DNA of 59,634 bases from JBPYFK01 sp051984675 (GTDB taxonomy: Bacteria; Actinomycetota; Actinomycetes; Mycobacteriales; Pseudonocardiaceae), in NCBI GenBank assembly GCA_051984675.1, contig JBPYFK010000117.1:1-59634 (forward strand), written 5' to 3'. A program made the position numbers and the translations under genes. This document shows positions 7,270 to 14,684 of the stretch, piece by piece. Position 1 is the stretch's first letter, and each line of letters opens with the position of its first letter. Under the pieces are notes generated by a model. That model ran no database searches. It was given only the letters and a program-made list of their open reading frames with translations, and was not told the origin of the DNA.

Positions 7270-8003
7270 CCGCGCGCAGGGCTGGTTCGGCGCGGGCGTG
7301 TCTTTCCCGGGCCGAACCCAGCATTTCTGTATCAGGTGGGCATTCTCAAGTTGTCGGGTCTTGCTGTGTTGCCGGATATTGCTGTGTTGCCGGGTCTCGG
7401 CTTTGCGTTCGACATCCACCCAGGCGGGCGGAACAAACTCCGGCCGACCCTGATCACTGACGGAGACATCCCAACCTTGGGCATGCACGATCCGATGATG
7501 CCCACCGCAGAGCATCACGAGATTACCGAGTGAGGTTTCGCCCCCATCAGCCCGATGGACGACATGGTGGCACTCGCTGGTGCCCGGTGGCTGGTTGCAG
7601 CCGTGGAACGCACACGCGCCGTCGCGGAGTTCGACGGCTTTACGCAGGTACCGGGGGACGGTGTAGGACTGCCGCCCCACATCCATCGGCTGGCTCACCA
7701 TCCAGCACCGCAGGCAGCACCTTGCAGTCGCAGGCGATGCGTCGAGCGGTAGCGGCCGTGAGGGGCTGGCCGGTGTCGGTCAGCGTGCCGCTGCCGACGG
7801 CCGAGCGCAGCTCCTACCCAGTCCGCACCCGAGATCCGGTCGAGGATCTCCACCAGCGCGTCGGCGTTGCGCTTGGCCGCCGAACGCGGGTCCGGCGTGC
7901 GGTCACTGGCAGGGCGGGGCTTGGCCAGCGGTTCCAGCACCGCCTTCAACCTGGCTCCTGCCTCAGGGTCCAGGCGTCCTTTAAGGACAGTCCGCCCATC
8001 TGA
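7270..8003 (-). pseudogene. DUF222-HNH endonuclease (REP13E12-like) remnant, truncated and frameshifted
   Basis: The piece at about 7860-8003 encodes the end of a DUF222 domain (GRLDPEAGARLKAVLEPLAK, then KRNADALVEILDRISGADW). Near 7815 the frame is lost; in another minus-strand frame the gene resumes with a Thr/Ala-rich linker, then an intact HNH nuclease: RYLRKAVELRDGACAFHGCN, ECHHVVHRADGGETSLGNLV, MLCGGHHRIVH, ending near PPAWVDVERK. The DUF222 N-terminal half is missing, so this is a broken gene. The tail contains an 18-bp duplication. Such genes are repeated in mycobacteria (13E12 family), where they serve as phage integration targets. The downstream boundary is approximate. Confidence 0.82.
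7361..7396. repeat. 18-bp tandem duplication in the HNH remnant
   Basis: TTGCTGTGTTGCCGG begins both 7361-7378 and 7379-7396 (unit 18 bp, differing only in the last three bases). On the minus strand it encodes the repeated NIRQHS/KTRQHS-type tail of the HNH remnant. Confidence 0.8.
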
Positions 8004-8087
8004 CAGAATATTGTTCGAATAAAATCCAGATGACAGGACGCTACGTAATCGCTCATGCTCGAAGGTATGGCAACTGGACGGCACGGC

Positions 8088-8639
8088 ATGACCACTGGAC
8101 GCCGTAGAGCCGGAATATTCGTTGATGCCCAGCATGATCCTCGGCCCACCACGCCAGGCACAGGGGATGAGCGAACCATGCTCGTCGAGTTCTTACGGCA
8201 CCAGCGTGCCACTCTGGAACTCAAGTGCGCGGGCGTGGACACCGCGCTGCCGCACCGCTGCGTGGAGCCTTCCACGCTGTCCCTGCTTGGCCTGGTCCGA
8301 CACCTCGCCGACGTCGAGCGCCACTGGTTTCGACGTGTCCTAGCAGGTCAGCACATCTCGGCTCGGTTCTCGTCGGACGCGAACCCGGACGGAGCCTTCG
8401 ATGTCGCGGGCCCTGATTCCGGGGTCGTCGCCGAGGCGTGGCAAGCCTGGCGCGACGAAACCGACTTCGCCGATCGCTTCCTCGCCGAGGCCCCCAACCT
8501 GGACATCGTGGGTGAGAGCCCGTGGCGCGGGACGGTGTCACTGCGCTGGGTGCTGATCCACATGATCGAGGAGTACGCCCGGCACAACGGGCATGCTGAC
8601 CTGCTCCGCGAGCGGATCGACGGGGCGGTAGGGCTGTAG
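8088..8639 (+). CDS. DinB-like (DUF664) protein
   Basis: A 183-residue protein of the DinB/DUF664 four-helix family, which includes mycothiol- or bacillithiol-linked and other metal-dependent enzymes. Visible signature: DERTMLVEFLRHQRATLELK, SLLGLVRHLADVERHWFRRV with a candidate metal His, and a C-terminal HMIEEYARHNGHADLLRERI whose His residues complete the usual three-His site. ATG 8088 gives the normal family length; in-frame ATGs at 8055 and 8067 are possible, and none has a strong ribosome-binding site. Substrate unknown. Its upstream region abuts the HNH remnant. Confidence 0.85.
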   Translation: MTTGRRRAGIFVDAQHDPRPTTPGTGDERTMLVEFLRHQRATLELKCAGVDTALPHRCVEPSTLSLLGLVRHLADVERHWFRRVLAGQHISARFSSDANPDGAFDVAGPDSGVVAEAWQAWRDETDFADRFLAEAPNLDIVGESPWRGTVSLRWVLIHMIEEYARHNGHADLLRERIDGAVGL

Positions 8640-8714
8640 AACCGCCCCAGCCGGAGTCACGCCAACCAAGCGAACCAAGAGCCAGCCACGCCAACCAAGT
8701 CAGCCAGGCTGGCC

Positions 8715-9578
8715 TCAACCTTCGAGCAGGACCGCCAGCTCGTCCCGGAGTTTCCGCGCCGACGCGCGCAGTTCGTGCGCGCTCGGCCCGTGGCGCAGGA
8801 CCTCCCGGGCGGTCGCCGGGAGGACGTTGGGCAGGGCCGGGCCGAACGTGGCGCGCAGGCCCTGCACCGTCCCGCCCTGGGCTCCGATGCCCGGTGCCAG
8901 GATTGGGCCGTTCAACGCCGACAGGTCCAGCTGATGGTCGCGACTCGTCGCGCCCACGACCACTCCCACGTGCCCGAGCGGCTCGATCCCGGCGTTGTTC
9001 GCGGCAGCGGCATCCACAATGGACTGTGCGACCGACTGCCCCTCCGGGTTGACCGCCCGCTGCACCCCGGCGCCCTCTGGATTGGACGTGCGAGCGAGGA
9101 CGAACACCCCGCGCCCGGTCTGCTCCGCGATCCCGACTGCCGGCGCCAGCGAGCCGAATCCCAGGTACGGGGAGACGGTCATGGCATCGGCGGCCAGCGG
9201 CGAGTGCTCGTCCAGATAGGTGTGGGCGTACGCGGTCATCGTCGACCCGATGTCGCCGCGCTTGACGTCCAGCAGCACCAGCGCGCCGGCCTGGCGGCCC
9301 GCCTCGATCACCCGCTCCAGGACCGCCACCCCGGCCGAGCCGTGGACCTCGAAGAACGCCGATTGTGGTTTGAAAACGGCCACTTCGCCGGCCAGTGCCT
9401 CCACGGCCGCCAGCGCGAACCGTTCCAGCCCAGCCGGACTCTCGTCCAGCCCCCATGCGTGCAGCAGCGCCGGGTGCGGGTCGATGCCGACGCACAGCGG
9501 GCCGCGAGCCGCCACGACGTCCCGCAGCCGCTGCCCGAACGTCGCTCCAACGCCCGAGGCCCCGGAAACACCGGTCAA
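8715..9578 (-). CDS. pyrF: Orotidine 5'-phosphate decarboxylase
   Basis: PyrF converts OMP to UMP, the last step of UMP synthesis. The 287-residue length and sequence match the long type-2 OMP decarboxylases. The catalytic motif LLDVKRGDIGST contains Lys106 between Asp104 and Asp109; the substrate motifs PYLGFGSL and VLARTSNPEG follow. The start is TTG overlapping the carB stop by four bases (TTGA), with GAAGG just upstream, so it is translationally coupled as the last gene of the pyr operon. In most actinomycetes mihF follows directly; here an accessory block does. Confidence 0.96.
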   Translation of the reverse strand: MTGVSGASGVGATFGQRLRDVVAARGPLCVGIDPHPALLHAWGLDESPAGLERFALAAVEALAGEVAVFKPQSAFFEVHGSAGVAVLERVIEAGRQAGALVLLDVKRGDIGSTMTAYAHTYLDEHSPLAADAMTVSPYLGFGSLAPAVGIAEQTGRGVFVLARTSNPEGAGVQRAVNPEGQSVAQSIVDAAAANNAGIEPLGHVGVVVGATSRDHQLDLSALNGPILAPGIGAQGGTVQGLRATFGPALPNVLPATAREVLRHGPSAHELRASARKLRDELAVLLEG

Positions 9579-12500
9579 CGACCTTCACCACCCTGGTCCT
9601 CGCGTACCTGGTCCGCTCGCAGTGCCGCTTGCAGGGACTGTAGGGGCCGGACCCCGATGTTGTCTCGGATCGCGGCCTCGATGCCCTGGACGGCTGCCGC
9701 GGCTCCCTGAACCGTGGTAATGCACGGCATGTCGCGGGACACGGCCGCGGTCCGAATCTCGTAGCCGTCGACGCGCGGTCCGGGATTGCCGTACGGGGTG
9801 TTGAACACGATGTCGACCTCACCGGCCTTGATCAAGTCGATCACGTCGGGGGTGCCGTCGTCCACCACCTCGTTGTGCTTGCGCACAACAGTGCACGGGA
9901 TGCCGTTGCGGTGCAGCACTTCGGCGGTCCCGATCGTGGCCAGGATCTCGAACCCGAGGTCGGCCAAGCGCTTGATCGGGAACACCATGGCCCGCTTGTC
10001 CTTGTTCGCCACCGAGACGAACGCCCGTCCAGATGTCGGCAGTGAGCCGAAAGCACCGGTCTGGGACTTGGCGAACGCCGGGCCGAAGGAGACGTCGATG
10101 CCCATGACCTCGCCGGTGGACTTCATCTCCGGTCCGAGCAGCGAGTCCACGCCGTGACCCTCGCGGGTGCGGAAGCGGTGGAAGGGCAGCACGGCTTCCT
10201 TGACGGCCACCGGGGCGTTGCTGGGCAGGTCTGCGCCGTCGGCCACGGCCGGCAGCATGCCTTCCGCGCGCAGATCGGCGATCTTGGCGCCGAGCATGAC
10301 CCGTGCGGCTGCCTTGGCCAGCGGTGCCGCGGTCGCCTTGGACACGAACGGAACTGTCCGCGAGGCACGCGGGTTGGCTTCCAGGACGTACAGGGTGTCG
10401 TCCTTGAGCGCGTACTGGACGTTGAGCAGGCCACGCACGCCCAGGCCGCGCGCCAGCGCCTCGGTGCAGCGGCGGACCTCGTCGATGTCCTGGCGGCCGA
10501 GGGTGGTCGGGGGCAGGGCGCACGCCGAGTCACCGGAGTGGATGCCCGCCTCCTCGATGTGCTCCATCACCCCGCCGAGGTACACATCCGTGCCGTCGAA
10601 GAGCGCGTCGACGTCGATCTCGATCGCGTCGTCGAGGAAGCTGTCCACCAGGACCGGATGCTCCGGCGACACTTCAGTCGCCCGGGCGATGTAGTTCTCC
10701 AGCGACGCCTCGTCGTAGACGATCTCCATGCCCCGCCCGCCGAGCACGTAGGACGGGCGGACCAGCACGGGGTAGCCGATCCGGTCGGCGATCCGCTTGG
10801 CACCGTCGAACGACGTCGCGGTCCCGTACTTCGGCGCGGGCAGCCCGGCCGTGGTCAGCACCTCGCCGAACGAGCCCCGGTCCTCGGCCAGGTGAATCGC
10901 CTCCGGCGTCGTGCCGACGATCGGCACACCGGCGTCGGCCAGCCGCTGCGACAGCCCCAGCGGGGTCTGCCCGCCCAGCTGCACGATCACCCCGGCCAGC
11001 GTGCCGGAAGCCTGCTCGGAGTGCACGACCTCCAGGACGTCCTCGAAGGTCAGCGGCTCGAAGTACAGGCGGTCCGAGGTGTCGTAGTCGGTGGAGACGG
11101 TCTCCGGGTTGCAGTTGACCATCACCGTCTCGTACCCGGCTTCGCGCAGCGCCATGGCTGCGTGCACGCACGAGTAGTCGAACTCGATGCCCTGCCCGAT
11201 GCGGTTGGGCCCCGAGCCGAGGATGATCACCTTCGGCTTCTCGCGCTGCTCGGTGACCTCGGATTCGGCCGCCGGGTCGGACTCGTACGCCGAGTAGTGG
11301 TACGGCGTCCGCGCGGCGAACTCGGCCGCACACGTGTCCACCGTCTTGAACACCGGCCGCACGCTCAGTCGGTGGCGCAGCGCGCGCACGCCGTCCTCAC
11401 CGGCCAACTCCGGTCGCAGGGCGGCCAGCTGGCGGTCCGACAGCCCGGCCCGCTTGGCTCGCCGCAGCAGCGACTCGTCGAGCACCGGCGCGGCCACGAT
11501 CTCGGCACGCAGCTCCACAAGGGACGCGATCTGATCGATGAACCAGGGGTCGATCCCGGAATCCTCGTGGACCTGCCGCACCGTCGCGCCCAGACGAAGC
11601 GCACGCTCCACTGTGTACAGTCGGCCGTCGTGCGGGGTGCGCAGGTCGGCCAGCGTGGACTCCAGCGTGGCCGCGCTGCCGTCGCTCTGGGAGGGGTCCG
11701 GTTTGGTCCAGAACCCCAACCGCGAGGTCTCCATCGACCGCATCGCCTTGCCCAGCGCCTCGGTGAAGCTCCGGCCCAGCGACATCGCCTCGCCGACGCT
11801 CTTCATCGTGGTCGTCAGCGTCGGATCGGCCCCCGGGAACTTCTCGAACGCGAACCGGGGCACCTTCACGACCACGTAGTCCAGCGTCGGCTCGAAGCTC
11901 GCCGGGGTCTCGCCGGTGATGTCGTTGCGGATCTCGTCCAGGGTGTAGCCGATCGCCAGCCGCGCCGCGATCTTCGCGATCGGGAAGCCGGTCGCCTTCG
12001 ACGCCAGCGCCGACGACCGCGACACCCGCGGGTTCATCTCGATCACGACCATCCGCCCGGTCTCCGGCTGGATCGCGAACTGGATGTTGCATCCACCGGT
12101 GTCCACCCCGACCTCGCGGAGCACGGCGATCCCCACATCGCGCATGTGCTGGAACTCGCGGTCGGTCAGGGTCATCGACGGCGCGACCGTCACCGAGTCA
12201 CCGGTGTGCACACCCATCGGGTCGACGTTCTCGATCGAGCAGACCACGACCACGTTGTCCTTGTGGTCGCGCATCAACTCCAGCTCGTATTCCTTCCAAC
12301 CGAGGACGCTCTCCTCGATGAGCACCTCGTGCACCGGCGACTCCACCAGCCCCTGCGAGGCCATCCGCTCCAGGTCCTCCGGGGTGTGCGCCATGCCCGA
12401 GCCCAGCCCGCCCATGGTGAAGCTCGGCCGGATCACCACCGGGAGGCTGTGCTTGGCGACGAAGTCCCGGACCTCCTCCATGGACTTGCACACCGCGCTC

Positions 12501-12934
12501 TCGGGCACGCTGCCGCCGACCGTGCGCACGATGTCCTTGAACCGCTGGCGGTCCTCACCGCGCTGGATCGCCTCGACGTCCGCGCCGATGAGCTCCACGC
12601 CGTAGCGTTCCAGCACGCCACGCTCGTGCAGCGCGACGGCCGTGTTCAACGCCGTCTGACCGCCCAGCGTCGCCAGCAGCGCGTCCGGGCGTTCAGCCGC
12701 GATCACCTTCTCCACGAACTCCGGCGTGATCGGCTCCACGTAGGTCGCGTCCGCGAACTCCGGGTCCGTCATGATCGTCGCCGGGTTGGAGTTCACCAGC
12801 GACACCCGCAGGCCCTCCTGCCGCAGCACCCGGCACGCCTGCGTCCCCGAGTAGTCGAACTCGCACGCCTGACCGATCACGATCGGCCCCGACCCGATGA
12901 CCAGCACGTGGTTGATGTCAGTCCTCTTCGGCAT
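9575..12934 (-). CDS. carB: Carbamoyl-phosphate synthase large subunit
   Basis: CarB makes carbamoyl phosphate from bicarbonate, ammonia delivered by CarA, and two ATP, feeding pyrimidine and arginine synthesis. The 1119-residue protein has both ATP-grasp halves: the first begins VLVIGSGPIVIGQACEFDYS near the N-terminus, and the second begins VIILGSGPNRIGQGIEFDYS near 575. The C-terminal allosteric MGS-like domain shows FEILATIGTAEVLHRNGI. Length is full. ATG start; 70 bp after carA and overlapping pyrF. Confidence 0.97.
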   Translation of the reverse strand: MPKRTDINHVLVIGSGPIVIGQACEFDYSGTQACRVLRQEGLRVSLVNSNPATIMTDPEFADATYVEPITPEFVEKVIAAERPDALLATLGGQTALNTAVALHERGVLERYGVELIGADVEAIQRGEDRQRFKDIVRTVGGSVPESAVCKSMEEVRDFVAKHSLPVVIRPSFTMGGLGSGMAHTPEDLERMASQGLVESPVHEVLIEESVLGWKEYELELMRDHKDNVVVVCSIENVDPMGVHTGDSVTVAPSMTLTDREFQHMRDVGIAVLREVGVDTGGCNIQFAIQPETGRMVVIEMNPRVSRSSALASKATGFPIAKIAARLAIGYTLDEIRNDITGETPASFEPTLDYVVVKVPRFAFEKFPGADPTLTTTMKSVGEAMSLGRSFTEALGKAMRSMETSRLGFWTKPDPSQSDGSAATLESTLADLRTPHDGRLYTVERALRLGATVRQVHEDSGIDPWFIDQIASLVELRAEIVAAPVLDESLLRRAKRAGLSDRQLAALRPELAGEDGVRALRHRLSVRPVFKTVDTCAAEFAARTPYHYSAYESDPAAESEVTEQREKPKVIILGSGPNRIGQGIEFDYSCVHAAMALREAGYETVMVNCNPETVSTDYDTSDRLYFEPLTFEDVLEVVHSEQASGTLAGVIVQLGGQTPLGLSQRLADAGVPIVGTTPEAIHLAEDRGSFGEVLTTAGLPAPKYGTATSFDGAKRIADRIGYPVLVRPSYVLGGRGMEIVYDEASLENYIARATEVSPEHPVLVDSFLDDAIEIDVDALFDGTDVYLGGVMEHIEEAGIHSGDSACALPPTTLGRQDIDEVRRCTEALARGLGVRGLLNVQYALKDDTLYVLEANPRASRTVPFVSKATAAPLAKAAARVMLGAKIADLRAEGMLPAVADGADLPSNAPVAVKEAVLPFHRFRTREGHGVDSLLGPEMKSTGEVMGIDVSFGPAFAKSQTGAFGSLPTSGRAFVSVANKDKRAMVFPIKRLADLGFEILATIGTAEVLHRNGIPCTVVRKHNEVVDDGTPDVIDLIKAGEVDIVFNTPYGNPGPRVDGYEIRTAAVSRDMPCITTVQGAAAAVQGIEAAIRDNIGVRPLQSLQAALRADQVREDQGGEGR

Positions 12935-13004
12935 CAGCGGGCCTCACTCGTCAGATCAACGCTGTGTTGCATGTCTTCGTCTCGCCCAACAGCTTCCGTG
13001 TGAT

Positions 13005-14132
13005 TCATCGGTTCACCTTCATGAGCGAGACAAACTGGTCGAACAGCGGGGCGGCGTCGTGCGGGCCGGCAGCCGCCTCCGGGTGGTACTGCACCGAGAA
13101 CGCCGGGCCGTCCAGCAGCTTCAGCCCCTCCACGGCACCGTCGTTGGCGCAGTGGTGGCTGACCATCGCGCGCCCGAAGTCGGTGTCGAACCGCTCCCCC
13201 GGCTCGCCCTCGACGGCGAAGCCGTGGTTCTGCGCCGTGATGGACACCTTGCCGGTGTCGGCGTCGATCACTGGAATGTTGATCCCCCGGTGGCCGTAGC
13301 GCAGCTTGTACGTGCCGCGGCCCAGCGCGCGGCCGAGGATCTGGTTTCCGAAGCAGATCCCGAACAGCGGCAACCTGCGGTCCAGGATCTCCCGGCACAG
13401 CTGGACACCGTGGTCCTGCGTGGCCGGGTCACCCGGACCGTTGGACAGGAACACGCCGTCCGCGCCGATCGCCACCAGGTCATCCACCGTGGATGACAGT
13501 GGCAACACGTGCACCTCGATCCCTCGGGCCGCCATCATCCTCGGCGTGTTCGACTTGATGCCCAGGTCCAGCGCGGCGACCGTGTACCGCTTCTCCCCCA
13601 CCGCGGGAACCACGTACGGCTGCGCGGTCGTGACGTCACCGGCCAGGTCCGCGCCGGTCATCTCCGCGCTCGCGGCTACCGCGTCGACCATCTCCGGCTC
13701 GCTGACCAGCGCGTCGCCGGAGAAGATCCCGCCGCGCATCGCGCCGAACTCCCGGACGTGCCGGGTCAGCGTCCGGGTGTCCAGCCCGGAGATCCCCACG
13801 ATGTCCTGCCGCCGCAGCTCGTCGTCCAGCGACCGCACACTTCGCCAGTTCGACGGCACCCGGGCGGGATCGCGCACCGCGTAACCGGCCACCCAGATCC
13901 GCTGCGACTCGTCGTCCTCGTCGTTCCAACCGGTGTTGCCGATCTGCGGAGCGGTCTGCACCACGATCTGGCGGTGGTACGACGGGTCGGTCAGCGTCTC
14001 CTGGTAACCGGTCATACCCGTGCAGAACACGACCTCACCCAAGGTGCGGCCCACCGCACCGTAAGCCTCCCCGCGAAACACGCGGCCGTCCTCCAGCACC
14101 AGCGCTGCGGGGACGTTCATCTGCGCCGTCAT
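13005..14132 (-). CDS. carA: Carbamoyl-phosphate synthase small (glutaminase) subunit
   Basis: CarA hydrolyses glutamine and passes ammonia to CarB. The 375-residue protein has the small-subunit N-terminal domain (ALVLEDGRVFRGEAYGA) and a class I glutamine amidotransferase domain with the nucleophile Cys260 in PLFGICFGNQILG and the His350/Glu352 pair in QYHPEA. ATG 14132 follows AGGAGG with a four-base spacer and overlaps the stop of the upstream membrane-protein gene (ATGA). Full length. Confidence 0.97.
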   Translation of the reverse strand: MTAQMNVPAALVLEDGRVFRGEAYGAVGRTLGEVVFCTGMTGYQETLTDPSYHRQIVVQTAPQIGNTGWNDEDDESQRIWVAGYAVRDPARVPSNWRSVRSLDDELRRQDIVGISGLDTRTLTRHVREFGAMRGGIFSGDALVSEPEMVDAVAASAEMTGADLAGDVTTAQPYVVPAVGEKRYTVAALDLGIKSNTPRMMAARGIEVHVLPLSSTVDDLVAIGADGVFLSNGPGDPATQDHGVQLCREILDRRLPLFGICFGNQILGRALGRGTYKLRYGHRGINIPVIDADTGKVSITAQNHGFAVEGEPGERFDTDFGRAMVSHHCANDGAVEGLKLLDGPAFSVQYHPEAAAGPHDAAPLFDQFVSLMKVNR

Positions 14133-14668
14133 TTTCCCTCCTGGGTGGCGACATCGCCGGTAGCCGGGAGCAGCGCCCGGACCGCGTCGACCCACTTCTG
14201 TTGCGTCGTCTTGTCGTCACAGCGGAAGCCGGTGTCCAGCTCCCGCTCCCCCAGCTGCCAGGTGACCACCAGCATCCCGCTGCCCGGCAGCACCTTGTTG
14301 GCCAGCTTGTTGTCGATGCGGACCGCCCGGAGCGACTCGGCGGGAATCCACAGTGGACTAGCGCCGTCGCGGTCGAGTCGCAGGCCCGGACGGCCCAACC
14401 GGGCCGTGGCGCTCGCGCGGTGCCCGATGTCCCCCACGACGACCCGGTCCTGCCAGCTGCCGGCGAACGTCGTGCCGACGTAGAAGCCGGTCGCGGCGGG
14501 CAGCAGTTCCGTACCCAACTCCGGTGGTTCCGGGAAAGCGGGCAACCCCACGGCCTGCCGCTGTCCCCGGTTCACCCAGCCTCGCCGCATCGCGTAGAAG
14601 ACCAGCGCCACAGCTGCCGCTAGCGCCACCACCCACAATGCGCGTTCCATCGTCAGTACCTGACCCAT
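14129..14668 (-). CDS. Membrane-anchored PH-like domain protein of the pyr operon (Rv1382-like)
   Basis: A 179-residue protein with one N-terminal membrane helix (about 9-27, ALWVVALAAAVALVFYAMRR) and a soluble domain probably facing the cytoplasm. The soluble part (FYVGTTFAGSWQDRVVVGDI, later LWIPAESLRAVRIDNKLAN) resembles PH-like beta-barrel proteins. A gene of this kind sits between pyrC and carA in other actinobacteria, including mycobacteria (Rv1382). Its role is unknown; the position suggests a link to the pyrimidine pathway or simply co-expression. ATG 14668 is assumed; ATG 14650 would remove six residues. Confidence 0.85.
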   Translation of the reverse strand: MGQVLTMERALWVVALAAAVALVFYAMRRGWVNRGQRQAVGLPAFPEPPELGTELLPAATGFYVGTTFAGSWQDRVVVGDIGHRASATARLGRPGLRLDRDGASPLWIPAESLRAVRIDNKLANKVLPGSGMLVVTWQLGERELDTGFRCDDKTTQQKWVDAVRALLPATGDVATQEGK

Positions 14669-14684
14669 GCCCTAGTACCTGACC
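14655..14684. repeat. Direct repeat AGTACCTGACC at the pyrC/membrane-protein junction
   Basis: An 11-bp sequence occurs at 14655-14665 and 14674-14684. The second copy includes the last base of the pyrC stop codon; the first lies in the N-terminal codons of the next gene. It looks like a small duplication that created the present spacer. Confidence 0.7.

Noticed and set aside
8003..8060. LexA box around TTCGAAT upstream of the HNH remnant
   Set aside because: Only one half-site matches (TCGAAC); the other half agrees at two of six positions.
10154..13003. A 949-codon open frame on the plus strand opposite carB
   Set aside because: Antisense shadow of a high-GC gene: rich in Arg/His/Gln/Val, no family resemblance and no ribosome-binding site, while carB on the other strand is certain.
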